Shown in pieces: positions 1 through 11,830 of a DNA stretch of 64,000 bases. Both the position numbers and the translations under genes were made by a program. This stretch comes from Xiphydria camelus (lineage: Eukaryota; Arthropoda; Insecta; Hymenoptera; Xiphydriidae). The DNA lies in NCBI GenBank assembly GCA_963678675.1, contig OY783192.1:32767250-32831249 (forward strand), read 5' to 3'. The notes under the pieces were generated by a model, which saw only the letters and a list, made by a program, of their open reading frames with translations, was not told the origin of the DNA and did not search any database. Position 1 is the stretch's first letter. Each line of letters opens with the position of its first letter.

Positions 1-182
1 GATAGCGCGTACGCACTGAAAAAAATTTTCAGGGAATTGAGCAATAATTCTGGCTGAACCAACCAGAATTTCTAGCCACCGTGGTCACAGCCAGAAGTTT
101 TCTTAAGACAGCCAGCCGAGTATGGCTAAGCTAATATGTTTAAAGTAACAATATCGTGATGTTTGTGTCAAGCTGCGCTGTA

Positions 183-391
183 CTGTTGAGCCAGTTATTT
201 ATTCTGATTGATTTAGACGTGCAGTATGCCTACGTAAGCTGTACCGTATCGCTAAATTGCACGGAAATTCTGGTTCATCTAGACAAGCGGTATAGCTGTG
301 TCAGCTATACCGTATTGCTAAATTGCGCGGGAATTTTGGTTCGTTTAGACAAGCAGTATAGCTGTGTCAGCTATACCGTATTGCTAAATTG
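183..391 (+). repeat. 66-bp tandem repeat, about three copies
   Basis: GCTAAATTG recurs at 251, 317 and 383, a period of 66 bp. Units two and three are nearly identical and the first is diverged. Each later unit contains the perfect hairpin GTATAGCT-loop-AGCTATAC. Because 66 is divisible by three, one plus-strand frame stays open through all copies (156-392) and gives a repetitive 78-residue translation. I read that as a by-product of the repeat, not a gene. Confidence 0.85.
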
Positions 392-492
392 AAAGTAGGA
401 TTTTGCAAAAAGGGGGCGCGCACACCTATCCTGCCGCCTGCCAACCCGCCTACTGGGGTGTCGGTTTTTTTTCCAACCCTTCCGGGATTCGA

Positions 493-704
493 TTTTTTTT
501 TTTTTTTTTTTATAGAAGGGGAAATGCATTTACGCACCATCCCCAGGTTTGGCTAGAAATCCGGAGGTGTGTGGAGCTCGGGTGATCCCGCGACGAGAAA
601 GTGCAATGTCGCGGGGCCCACACCGGGATTTGAACCTGCGTTCCTTAGATGAGATGCTTCGAGACTGGGAATGCTCGCATTCTACCAATTGCGCCACCGA
701 CTCT
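493..704 (-). mobile_element. tRNA-derived SINE with poly(A) tail
   Basis: On the minus strand the head has a pol III A box (TGGCGCAATTGG, 685-696) and a B box (GGTTCAAATCC, 626-636) about 50 bases apart. A body of about 115 bases without tRNA similarity follows, ending in a run of 19 A (493-511 as T on the plus strand). The acceptor and T stems do not pair, so it is not a functional tRNA. This is classic SINE architecture. I could not identify a convincing target duplication. It lies inside the 12-1338 element and so inserted later. Confidence 0.8.
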
Positions 705-841
705 TCAAGTGGTCTTAGCTAAAACAGGCCTTTATATAATGCAACACTGAGATATCTCGGCAAAAATATTTAAATAAATATTTAATTTGCTATCGGGGTA
801 CCGACTCGACTTCTACCGGTATTTCGTATGCCTCGGGCACA

Positions 842-971
842 GAACCGCACAGTTGCAGGGACCTCTTCGGCCGGGCTTGGTCGGTATTGGAGCCACTTCT
901 ACCGGTAAAAATTGCTCGAATACCGACCAAGCCCGGCCGAAGGGGTCCCTGCAACTGTGTGGAACTGCGCG
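842..971. repeat. GC-rich inverted repeat (hairpin)
   Basis: The left arm (about 849-893, containing CGGCCGGGCTTGGTCGGTAT) is the near-perfect reverse complement of the right arm (about 913-960). The loop is about 20 bp and contains ACCGGTAAAA. It lies within the 12-1338 element and could form a stem of about 45 bp. It resembles a separate foldback insertion, since its GC content is far above that of its surroundings. Confidence 0.8.
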
Positions 972-1340
972 AGGCATCCAGTATAGTCCACCCAGCCATA
1001 CCGTTCAGTCACACTACACATAAGTTTACAGTTGGTGTAAACATACGTTTTATAGTCCAGCTAACTATACCTATATACCTATATTACGTATAATCATACA
1101 GTTGGGGTAAGAATACGTCATCTGCTTAGGATAACCTTTCTAGTATATTAAGTAATCAGATGCCATATTGCTGCATCAAACATATCTGTTAGCAATACTT
1201 GGACTGCTAACATAGCAATGCTGTATCTCAAATACAACTAATAGAATTACTGTAATAAAAATATTTTTAGGGGGGAATGGCTAGAAAGTCTCAGCCAGAA
1301 ATGTATTGCTGTTAAAACTAAAGATTTTTTTCAGTGCGTA

Positions 1341-3270
1341 AGGGTTTCTTTTTCGCGAAGATCTCCTTGCATCACGACGCACGGTTGCGCTCACTTTTTC
1401 ACGGGTTTTATCCTCTCTCGATATATTGACTCGTTGCAATGGAATTCCTCATGAAGTACGGTCGATTTTGCGTATACATGAGAAAATGCAGCGCCGCGTG
1501 GTCTGTTAAAAGAGTCTGTCTGAAATGTTGACATTACGGTTCTCTGCGAGGGGGATAGAGGGAGAACGAGGGGGGGGGGACAGAGTTACGCAAAAGAATT
1601 ATCATCTCCGCGCTTATATTGCCTACATTTATCATCGGTTTAATTTTGTTTGAAAGGTTTTTTATATTTTTATTTTTTTTCAATTTAGAGAAAAAAACAA
1701 TCTTAATGTGGCCTTGAAAGCGTCTACTAAATGAAAAATGAGACATACAGTTCTCCTTCTCCCTCTAAAGCAAGTAACTTTTATAATAAACATTTTTTTC
1801 TAAAATGCATTAATTATTTTTCAGATATTCATGTATCTCAATTAAAATGCCCCACCCCGTATACTGTTTGCGCAAAAAATTGCACATACGCAGTTTCAAT
1901 CTCGAAAAAATACAACATAAAACTACGGATTCCTTTGTACACGTTGCTCTCGCGCATACTGTAAATAACTAAACATATATCAATTGCAAATTAATGGGTA
2001 TTGTATCGAACGCAATAACATAAATTAAGAAAACATTTAATTGCCCGAAATAATGCAGACCAACTGAATCGATTCAACCAACTTTTTTCTCACAGTGCAG
2101 CAAGAAACATATGGTACACGCGCGTAAAATCCTCTCGGCCCATTCATATAGTAACGACCGACCCATACGCAACGTGCCTCTTAATCACGCGGATAAATGT
2201 GTGCACCCCCCAGGTACTTCTATAAACCAGAAGAGAATCCAATAACCCTGCAGCGCTATTCCCAGCGTTCGAAGCCCGCGCGGTACACAGCCTCTTATAA
2301 GGACCGTCGCGCGTAACTTTCAGCGAGCAATGAGCACTATATAAGAGTACAAGGGCCCCCATTGGCCGGGAAACCCCTATTACGCGCTCGCGTTGACCAA
2401 TCGCGCGACGCCCTCCTCTTCTGCCGCTTACCGAAAAGTATACCGGCGATACGCGGTCCTAACTTCGCCCGATATCTCACTCACGCACACACGTGCAATT
2501 CCGTGTAGGTACAGACGGTCATACCAGTCGGGGACTTCCTCCATACGACGCGACGGCGTGTCGCGCTCGCCTGCTGTCACGTCGAAACCATCCGGCGGCG
2601 CAACGTTGCATTCCCGATGCATTCCTACCGCCGAGTATTCGGCGAATCCGAGGATCCGTCGATGCTTCGACGGCGCGGACGCGTTGACGGGCCGTGCGAA
2701 AGAAAGTTGAAGGGAAGATCGTCGCGACCGGATGGCCGCTCGTGATGAACGGCTTTTTTGTCACGCGGCGGAGTCGCGCCGCACACGTGACGTCGTTAAA
2801 TTATGTCCAGGTTGTTACTTCGGCAATGTAATCGTTACCGCGGAACGAGCGACGTACATGTATCGGTGTACGCGCGGCTACTCGCAGAGGCGCCGTCTTA
2901 TTAAAGTCCCGCGCGCGCGCGCGGCGGCGATCCACTTATGTCGATGACGCGGCTTTTTATTCGGCGTTCGATTAATTGGTACGAGCAAATCGGCGCGCGC
3001 GCTTCGCTCGCGGCTCGCGACTGGAGGCAGCGCCGAGAGGAGTGACTCCTGTGTCGGCGGCCGAATATATAAGTGCCGATTCGTCTAATTGGCGTGGATA
3101 ATTTTAATGACGCGCGAAGGTGAATCGGACGATCGGTTATCGGTGTGGCGTGATGTGACGATCTTTTACCTCGGTGTTCATTCATCTAATTATTTCGTGA
3201 TCACACACTCGACGTAGAATCTTTGTGTGTCAGAATTAAAGGACTTTCTATAAATCTTATACACACTGAA
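1341..3270. other. No gene seen; AT-rich then CpG-rich non-coding
   Basis: 1341-2100 is AT-rich with a short G run near 1570. 2100-3230 is CpG-dense with CG-alternating runs. Open frames of up to 105 codons occur on both strands at once in the CpG block, as expected from low stop density, and none is recognisable. Confidence 0.6.
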
Positions 3271-3273
3271 ATA

Positions 3274-3440
3274 ACTGTTGGCTAGGCTAACGAAATATTT
3301 TGAATGAATACGAGCCAACAAAACGATTCTTTGGACCGCAAAATTCTTTGGTTGATTTCGCGAAAACTGATGGCAGAGCTATACATTTGGATAATCCAAC
3401 AAATACTTTTTTAGGTTATCAAATTCTTAAAAATCCTCCA
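3274..3440. mobile_element. MITE family V, copy 1 (right end unclear)
   Basis: It begins CACTGAAATAACTGTTGG and continues through ATTTTGAATGAATACGAGCC and GCAAAATTCTTTGGTTGATT. The same order of words occurs in reverse complement at 47102-47322. The right terminus is degraded. Confidence 0.65.
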
Positions 3441-3924
3441 AAAAGTTACAACCAGTTTAAGACTTGTCTGTGAAAGTGGTAAAATTTTATTTACTATTTT
3501 TTCGCCTACTTAAAACATATTTTTGCAGAAAAAATTTTGTTTTAACCCGGTTTAAATTCTGCACGAAATATTAGAATATTCTCTCAGATAATCAAAAATT
3601 ATTTCAAAAGTAACATTAATTTTTTCCAAAACTTTTCGATGTAATATTTCCGGAAGGTAATTTTTCATGACAAATCCTTTCTTCCCTCCATTCGAAACGA
3701 AAAACGATAAATGAGGCACCATTCTGAAGATTAAGTTCTCCGCGTTTTTGTGTGACGAATTGTTAATTTATAATTGAATGTTGCATTATTTGCTTAAAAA
3801 TCGACGGTAAAAATTGATTTTTGGCAAAAGTAACACATAATCTTCGATTATTCCATATCTTTTGCATCAACGTTCTCCGTCTTATGTGTCGTCTGTGGAA
3901 TTTCTTCATGGACCACTGTGCAAC

Positions 3925-4190
3925 ATAATTGAAGACACAGGTGGATAAAGGTGTCATGTAACATTTTTATGAAAAATGAGGTCACTCAGTGGATTAAAGT
4001 GTTATGTCCCAATGTAACTTCTGGTAAATCTTGGATAGCTCTAATGCCATTCAAAACCCAGATATTACACGGAGTAAGTTCAGTATTCCATATGTCTACT
4101 GTATGGAAGGTGGCCTACAAACTCAAATATCTCAGAACCAACTTTTTGTTACATGAAACCTTTATCCACTTGTGTCTTCAATTATATAAA
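3925..4190. mobile_element. Palindromic element (family W)
   Basis: AATTGAAGACACAGGTGGAT followed by AAAGGTGTCATGTAACA (from about 3928) is mirrored by TGTTACATGAAACCTTTATC and CACTTGTGTCTTCAATTA (about 4146-4185). The arms are about 37 bp around a spacer of about 180 bp. The spacer carries chance open frames only. Confidence 0.65.
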
Positions 4191-5036
4191 TTCGACAAAT
4201 ATTTAATACCAATTTCACAAAGGAGTATATTAATATTCATAATTACATGTATTGGAAAGAAGCTTTATATAAAAATATATTAAAAATTCAACACATTTTC
4301 TCAGTTTAGAATTTCAAGACGAAAGGAGAATACTTTCCCTTTCACTTAACTTTTTTCGCAGATCTATATAAACACCTACGTATATTATACAGCTACACCC
4401 GCGTATACTTACACACCTACTCATACGCCGCGCGATACTGCAGGAGCTAACCGAGATCGATTCTCGATAGCGCGGACAATGGTAGATCGGTGTGTGATTG
4501 CGAGGCACGCCGCTTTGACTGAGGCTGTTCAACGAGCGGCGTACGTATGGATACGCATCCGCGTCGTTATCGGTATCATTACTGGTATCATCATCAGTGG
4601 CAGCCCGCGGTATCCCGCGGTTTACCGACTCGTAGCCGCGTCCACGAACGCGCGACCAGATCCATCATAGCCAGTCCAAGTCGATGCGCGCGATCGGCGA
4701 CTCGTGGTCCCCGCGGTGCTCGAATACCGCTTGGTTTCCGTTGCGTATATATATAAGGATATATTCGGCAGAATATCAATAACCGGCATTAATTTCGATG
4801 CAAAATCACGGGGAAGCCGCCCCGAAAGAGGATTGCCTTGAGAGTTTTGCATATGCGAACGGAAATCTGCGGGAACCGGGAACCGAGAATCATGAAACGA
4901 ACGGCGGACCGGCTTGACTGGTCCAGGAGTTGATTCTCTCTCTTCCTCTCTGTCGCTTTTTCTCTTCGGCAGTACCTGCTGCGCTTGCGCGTAAATGCAT
5001 GTAGTACTTATATTCGCACGTGTACACAGAGAGAGA
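4191..5036. other. No gene seen
   Basis: AT-rich to about 4370, then CpG-rich with strand-overlapping chance frames. TA-alternating runs occur near 4745 and 5040. Confidence 0.55.
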
Positions 5037-5117
5037 ACAGTATATATTATTTATAGTTAATAAACCTGTATTTGAATATATGGCGAAATAAATATTTCGT
5101 TGAAACGAGCAGCAGTC

Positions 5118-5605
5118 TTGGTAAAACCAGGTTTTACTGAGAACTTTTTACTAACACGACAAACATTTTATTCGTAACAGCAAAAGGTGTGTTCAATAAT
5201 AGCAAATGTAACTGCACAATCACAGTGAAATTTCGTTAAATGAAAAATTTTTGTTATTCCAGCAAATATTTGTACTACTATTGGTCATATTTTTGCTGTC
5301 ATGTATTATAATATTTTTATTACTCTATCACGGAAAAAAATAAATCATAACATCTCTACAAAGTTTGTGGTAAATTTCGGATCGAGAGACCAATTTATTG
5401 TTACGATAACTACAATTTATAGTAAGACTTGTAGAAGTACAAGCGTTGCTGTAATTTTTATCAAAATCGTAGTTATCACAATAACAAATTTATCCTAAAC
5501 TTTGTAAATGCTATAATTAATTTTTCTCCGTGATCGATACCTACAGCAAAAAGTTCTCAGCAAAATTTAGTTCTGCTAAGACTGCAGAATCATTTCTTTC
5601 CGCGT
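5118..5605. mobile_element. MITE family F, copy 1, split by family G
   Basis: The words ACAGCAAAAGGTGTGTTCA, AATAGCAAATGTAACTGCAC and CCAGCAAATATTTG parallel the copy at about 34595-34856 in the same order. The part after the G insertion (AGTTCTCAGCAAAATTTAGT) matches the right part of that second copy. Confidence 0.7.
5329..5532. mobile_element. MITE family G, copy 1 (204 bp)
   Basis: It runs from CACGGAAAAAAATAAATC to TTTTTCTCCGTG, with internal mirrored words ACAAAGTTTGTGGTAAATTT and AAACTTTGTAAATG. Other copies lie at about 28881-29050 and 30805-31033. It is the innermost layer of this nest. Confidence 0.75.
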
Positions 5606-5745
5606 GGTTGCCGTTTGGAATCAAATACCTATTCTCTCTAATAATTAATCAATATTTTCTCCTCTCAACGAAATATTTATTTCGTCATGTTCAAGCACCT
5701 ATATGCTTATTAACTAAGTAAAAATAAATTGTTATCTCTCTCGTG

Positions 5746-6720
5746 GGTGCTGTGTACCTACAGCACTGGCAGGTGGGTGACAGGTACGATCGATTTCGTC
5801 ACCGCGCGCGGTATCTCTTCAAAAGCACCGACACAAGAAACGACCGTACGTAACGAAATCGCAAACACCGCGAGAGTGCTGCGCGGTTTTAATTAAATTC
5901 GCTCCAAATTCATCAATCGATCCGCCGGGGATCTCGTAAATTCGTCGATACGACCAGATCGCCGTCGAGGACCGGCCACTTCTCGTTATCCGAACACGTG
6001 GCTCCTACGCGTCTATCGGCGTCTACTTATAACTAGGTCGTATAATACCCAGAGGGTACCTATTATTTTTGCGCGACGGCTGGAACCCTCCGCGCGCTCG
6101 TTATACTTTACATCCACCGCGGGAGGAGTCGTCGTGCGCTCGGGTCGGCGAATTTATCGCGGGCTCAAGCTTCTTCCCGCGTAATGAACGCTAACAGTAA
6201 CGCATGTGCATACGAGCGCATCGCTACACGCGGCGACAACGAACGACGACGAGTGATCGCGCGCGAATTGCAGCTTTTCGCGCCGCGCGAATATTTTAGC
6301 GAGCGAGGCGCGAGGATTTGCAGCGGGCGCGTTAATTGCATTAAAAAGCGGCTGTATACGTTTTAATTATGGCGTCGCTCGACGGGCGGGAGCGAATGGG
6401 TCGACGGTACTTTCGGTTGACTTCGCGCGATCCGCGGTTTGTTTAATGGGGAGGCGAAAACGGGAAGTGTCGGCTTAAAATTGATAAAATACGCGATGGA
6501 CGCGCTTAAACGAGCGTGCGCTTGGTTATCGAATGTCTCTGGGTCTCATATTCGAGACGCTTTATTTCCTGAGAGAGTAAAATAATATATATGGATTATA
6601 CATATTTTGTATGTAAAATATAGATAAATGTAGGCTTATTAAATTTATATATGGTTTCAATATAAATCGTATGTGCATTATATATCGATTGTACAAAAAT
6701 TAAAACATTTGAAAAAATAA
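5746..6720. other. No gene seen; CpG-rich block
   Basis: CpG-dense from 5760 to 6540, then AT-rich with ATATA runs just before the Helitron. No recognisable coding or RNA signal. Confidence 0.55.
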
Positions 6721-7916
6721 TCTATATATATAAAAATGAATGTTTGTCTGTCTGTCTGTATGTCTCTTATGCCTTCCTAAACCGTTCATCCGATTGCGAT
6801 GAAATTTTGGGAAATGGTTGGACGCATGCCCGCGATGGTTTCTGAGTTAGTAAATCTTATACAGGGTGTTCAAAAAGTCCCGGTACGGTCGATTATCTCA
6901 GCGGGAAAACATTTTAGAGAAAAATGTTTAATACAAAACTTTAAGGATTTTACCTTGGCTATCCATTGGTCGTATTGGATTTGACCTTGACCGTGACCTT
7001 TAAGGTAATATCAAATGCCTTCCTAAACCGTTCATTCGATTGCGATGAAACTTTGGGGAATGGTTGGACGCATGCTCGCGAAGGTTTCTGAGTTAGTAAA
7101 TCTTATACAGGGTGTTCAAAAAGTACCGGTACGGATGATTATTATGCCTTCCTAAACCGTTCATCCGATTGCGATGAAACTTTGGGGAATGGTTGGACGC
7201 ATGCCCGCGAAGGTTTCTGAGTTAGCAAATCTTATAAAAGGTGTTCAAAAAGTACCGGTACTGATGATTATTATGCCTTCCTAAACCGTTCATCCGATTG
7301 CGATGAAAAGTTGGGGAATGGTTGGACGCATGCCCGCGAAGGTTTCTGAGTTAGTAAATCTTATACAGGGTGTTCAAAAAGTACCGGTACTGATGATTAT
7401 TATGCCTTCCTAAACCGTTCATCCGATTGCGATGAAACTTTGGGGAACAGTTGGACACATATCCACGAAGGTTTCTGAGTTAGTAAATCTTATACAGGGT
7501 GTTCAAAAAGTCGAACTATACTTGACCTAAATTTGACCTCCGCTGACAGTAAAGGTAACATGAAAAAAATGGTCAAGGACACATTTGAACGCGAAAAAAA
7601 AATTAATTTGACCTTGATATAACCTTGAAGGTCATGGTCAAAGTCAAATCCAATATGACCATTGGGTAGCCCGGGAAAAATACTAAAAGTTTTGTATTAA
7701 AAATTTTTCTATAAAATGATTTCCCGCTGAGATATTCAGCCGTACCGGGACTTTTTGAAGGTCAAGTACAGTTCGGCTTCGTACCATGAAAACTATGTGG
7801 GCCCTATAAAAATTCTTTTTGATAGTAGGGTTTAGGATTTTTCCGTAGCTAATAATGTGGTGGACGGACAAAATCAATCCACAATCTACCCGTGCGAAGC
7901 CGGGACGGGCTGCTAG
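6721..7916 (+). mobile_element. Non-autonomous Helitron (1196 bp)
   Basis: The 5' end is TCTATATATATAAAAATGAA, followed by GTCTG repeats. The 3' end is CCCGTGCGAAGCCGGGACGG then GCTGCTAG, with a short GC stem just before CTAG. The host junction is A/TC at the left and CTAG/T at the right (6720 and 7917). These are the known Helitron hallmarks: 5' TC, 3' hairpin plus CTRR, insertion between A and T, and no inverted termini. No Rep/helicase frame is present. Internal features are a 129-bp tandem array and a subterminal inverted segment (about 6866-6990 against 7610-7770). Confidence 0.88.
7015..7530 (+). repeat. 129-bp tandem repeat inside the Helitron
   Basis: ATGCCTTCCTAAACCGTTCA begins at 7015, 7144, 7273 and 7402, an exact 129-bp period with a few substitutions per unit. 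A fifth, isolated unit begins at 6769 and is separated from the array by about 117 bp of other sequence. Every unit ends with the phrase CAGGGTGTTCAAAAAGT or a close variant. Confidence 0.92.
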
Positions 7917-9860
7917 TATTATATATAAATTATATATAAATTAAATAAGCCCAAATTTATATAGCTATGTTCTATATAAACAATATGTATAATCCATAAA
8001 CATACATATTTTCTACCTGGGTAAGGGTCACGGAGTTTTCAGGAAATTATGTAGGTCAAAAAGAGGGCGGGGAAAATGAAGAATTTTTGGGAATTTTTTG
8101 AAAATACTCAAAACTCAACAAATGGCTTGACTTTTGATTTGTTACAATTTTTAAGAATTCACATAGAAATCTAAAAAAAAGTGTTCCATATATGTATATG
8201 TACCTATATGTATGTGTTTAAGTTCTTTTCTGTTCGAATGGAAGCGATTAGATAATAACACGAATTGACAAAATTAAATTATTTTAATATTTATTTCTCA
8301 GTCTTCACAACCCGTTTTATGCGTATTAATTAATTTGTTCATTCGACGGAAAATGATTGATTCGTAACACTTTATACCAGGTACCCGTAGCAGTCAGGGA
8401 AGTTTGACTATCTCAGACTGAAAAACCCGGAAAAAGTCAGGGGACGCCTTTCTCACATTTCACCACGCACCGTGAATGCCTTTTGCAGATAAGCTGCGAC
8501 TTTCAACGAGCCCTTCTCGCCCTTTATCGAGCGATAAAACGATCGAGATTCGATTACGGCTCCGCGAAGAGATGTACACAGGAGATAAGGAACGCATCGT
8601 TTTCATCAAATCATTACAACCTCGACCCGCGAAGATAAAACCGTACCACGCGCAGTTTGCCTCGGTTTAACGGCGCGACCATGTACGGATGATGTAATAA
8701 TGAATATATAGGCGCGGCGACCGCGCGTAGAGGCCGATACACGTCTACACGTTACACGAAATCGGCCATTGGAGATCGGCGCGAGCGGAGGCGAGACCGT
8801 GAAATCGTTAAATGCATACGGATCCCCGTGGTCCCGCCGCTGAAACGAACGTCTTCTTTCGTACGGTATACAGACGCGCATCGCTCCTCGGCAAGCGCGT
8901 CGTTATCCCTCAGCCGCGCGCGCGCGCGGATCAGGATTTTAGAGCCTACTCTACGAGGGCGAGCGCGCGCGCGATTAGAAGACGTGGTTAAATGGCAGCG
9001 GTGGGACGGCTGTAAGTACGCGGCTCGTGCGAGGCGATATAAAATTATATCCGATGATGAAACGGGGTCGTAACGACGAGGGAAGATGGGCAGTGCGTTG
9101 TGCACGGCAGGGGTAGAGACTCGAGTGTCTGTCTAGAGGAGTTTTTTTTTCGCGAGAATATATTTATGCACGGTATCCTCTATCGCGCTTCGAGGGATTT
9201 TATTTCTTCGATCCGTCGGAATTTACGGTTTATTTCCTCGTATATCGAAGACGTTGGATAATAATCTCTACGCTCAAAGAAAAGTTTGTTTTGATACGAA
9301 GTTATTGGAAGCATTTATGCGCGATGAATAAGGAATTTATTTACAAGGAGCACACAGGTAGATGTTTGAAATAAATAAATGTTTACGATGGACATAGAAA
9401 CATTTGTTTAATTCAAATAGATCTTTGTTCGATATGAAAATAAATTTTATTTGTGACTAAGGTAAATTACCCAATTCCTAACCAAATCCTCAGGTATCTC
9501 TTTATTTTCTTATCGTAGTCTGTTCACATGAATATCTTTATTATCCCTTATTATTTAGATTAAAATTTCTGTTAATTGAAGGCACAGCAATGTTATACTT
9601 TTATTAATAGAACTAAATATATAAATGGTTAGAAATTGGGCTTAATTGGTTATTAATTGGGACACTTACCTTAATGAACTTTCTAATACATATAGGTTCG
9701 TATTTAAATGCATTTTTTTTGAGTACATATCTGCAGGTATCTATGATATCTTTAAAATTAGAGGTAGATTTATATATTTTTTTATTACGCTAATTTTATA
9801 TTCATCTTATACCATGTACCTACAGGATTTCATTGATCTCATATCATATGTGCATCTATA
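7917..9860. other. MITE debris then CpG-rich block; no gene
   Basis: 7920-8035 resembles a family B end (TTCTATATAAACAATATG, TATAATCCATA). 8380-8450 resembles family T (CCGTAGCAGTCAGGGAA). 8460-9260 is CpG-rich with mutually overlapping frames. 9340-9660 is AT-rich with diverged family E words. None of this is coding that I can recognise. Confidence 0.5.
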
Positions 9861-10084
9861 GGTTGAAAATGAGTATGAAAATTGGAATAGATCTGAAAAT
9901 ATAAGCGCCTAATCGTATTCTTGTGAAGACGTGCGAATTAAATCTCAGTCTGTAATGACTCGTGTATGCAGCTTGCAAGACCGAGTTACATACCCGCGAA
10001 AGAATATAATTATTGATTATGATTTTGATCAGACACTCATACATTTTTTAAAAACTATGTCACTTTTCATATTCATTTTCGACC
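9861..10084. mobile_element. Small inverted-repeat element (224 bp)
   Basis: GGTTGAAAATGAGTATGAAA at the left is mirrored by TTTTCATATTCATTTTCGACC-type sequence at the right (19 of about 21 positions). No clear target duplication, and only one copy noticed. Confidence 0.55.
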
Positions 10085-11830
10085 CATGACTGCGAGTGAC
10101 GTCAGATACTTGAGAAGTCCTGCACATGATTCGGTTTGAAATTACATATGTGATCTTCGCACATGAAATTTCCACTTTATTGATTAAATTCTATATATTA
10201 ATCTCGAATCGATCAGTACTAAATTAGCGACTGAGATGCAATTCACTCATTTTCGCAAGAATATTTTATTTTCCTCCCCCTTCGCTTTCATATATTTTTG
10301 ATCTACGATGCCCTTATCAGAAGGGACTCGCTTTCCTCCGTCACGTCACCCACATAAGTGACTTTTCGCGTGCCGTGCGCTACATTACATCCGGCAATTT
10401 AGTTCTAAGCCTGAAAACCCCATCGGAACTCGAACGGTCTTGAAGTCTCGCCACCCTTTGCGGCACGTATATGTGTAGGTACGCCTCAGGTGCTGCAAAG
10501 CGTGCCATATATCTTGGCTATCGGCCGTATGATACGCGCGTCCATCGCGAGCGGCCTGAGTACCTACTCGTGGTCCCGCGCTGGTACCGGGCCTTTTGTG
10601 AGTTATTACTCTATGAAAGTCGACGTTCGCTAATTAACCAACTGCTATCCGGGCTGCAGCGGGAGATAGAACTCGCGTACACGCACACGCGGCCGCTGCG
10701 AATTACTCGCTCGTATCTGTCGCGTTTGCGTGGCGCGCGAATCCCGCGACAGTTCGTAAGGAGAACACGGGGTGACGGTGTTAATTTCTTTATACCGCTT
10801 GAGAGTAATTAACGAAGCGAGAGGAAATGATGGTAGGCTGCCGTTAATTCGCTTGTGTGTAATATACAATAACATGCAGGTACGCGTCGCGCGCGCGAAT
10901 GCACTTGCGGTAAACGCTGTACGATAATCGGCCGATGCGGTTCGAAGCGGAGAGATAAGTTATATTCTACTTGGATACAAATAATGATTAAACCGCGGTA
11001 ACGATAAAATCTCCGTACACTTGCATCGTGATGACCATACATCGCACACCCAGATAAATGTATGGTTTAAAACAACTAAATCCTACTTGCGCCAATGCAC
11101 AGCGTTTATTTAAATATGAGCCTACTAGACTTTTATTTGATTCAGTGCAGTTGGTTTAGTTAAAACTGCCTACTCTCTTGAGTTAACGAAACTGTACATT
11201 AAAAATGAATATCAAATTTATTTCAGTTACGTAAAAGATACTTCAACCTAATGATACGATTGATTTAAATTAATTAAATATTTACTTCTTTCCTGATCAG
11301 CATTCGAATTTATTTTGGAGAGAGAGAGAGAGATTAAATGTATACTTTCTTTATATGGACGATACGTTATTTATTTGGATTAAATAAATGTGTACTTTTC
11401 ATTGTGAGCCCCAGCCAAGCATATCTACATAATTCAATTAAATAATATATATTTAAATCAACGATATAATTCGTTTGAATCTCTTAAATATTATATATGT
11501 TATAATAGAATCAAAGACTTATTCAATTTAAATAAATTATATAGTCAGTAAAAAATGATTTATTGATGTGAAATACATTTTTTATTTGGGTTTCTGTAAT
11601 AAGGAACGTGCATGTAGCAATACTTTAGTAGGAGTCGTTCATTTTTCTCAGTTTAAATGCTATACCTACGCACGCGAGCGTTGCTACTCCTTCGTCTCTT
11701 CTCGAAGAGAAGGAGGAGGAGGAGAAAGGATGGAAGAAGAAAACGGCAGCTGCGAGCGCGTGCAGCGTAGGGGTACCCGGTGTTTCGTGCGCGGGAGGCT
11801 ATAAAACCCACCGGGGAACAGGTTCCAGCT
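10085..11830. other. No gene seen
   Basis: 10430-11040 is CpG-rich and contains a 113-codon plus-strand frame (10471-10812) that I do not recognise. 11050-11640 is AT-rich, with a GA microsatellite near 11318-11332. 11650-11830 is CpG-rich. Confidence 0.5.

Larger units (their letters stand above)
12..1338. mobile_element. TA-flanked terminal-inverted-repeat element (family S, long copy)
   Basis: The left end CGCACTGAAAAAAA is mirrored at the right end, and both ends are flanked by TA (10-11 and 1339-1340). The arms also share TTCTGGCTGA and TTTCTAGCC farther in. A TA target duplication with such termini fits the Tc1/mariner type. At 1.33 kb it is long for a MITE. Its interior is composite: a 66-bp minisatellite, a minus-strand SINE and a GC-rich hairpin. 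I see no transposase. A short relative lies at 18753-18911. Confidence 0.75.
5037..5745. mobile_element. MITE family E, interrupted by families F and G
   Basis: The left arm (TTTATAGTTAATAAACCTG, GGCGAAATAAATATTTCG) and right arm (CGAAATATTTATTTCG, TTAACTAAGTA) match other family E copies, for example 13790-13975 and 53271-53519. The middle is a family F copy, itself split by a complete family G copy. Three insertion events can therefore be ordered: E first, then F, then G. Confidence 0.75.

Noticed and set aside
603..704. A functional tRNA gene on the minus strand
   Set aside because: A and B boxes are present but acceptor and T stems do not pair, and a SINE body with a poly(A) tail follows.
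7015..7530. CRISPR-like array
   Set aside because: The 129-bp units are contiguous tandem repeats without unique spacers and lie inside a Helitron.
10471..10812. 113-codon frame with a protein-like look (FCELLLYESRRSLINQLL)
   Set aside because: No family recognised, it overlaps a minus-strand frame, and there is no splice or promoter support.
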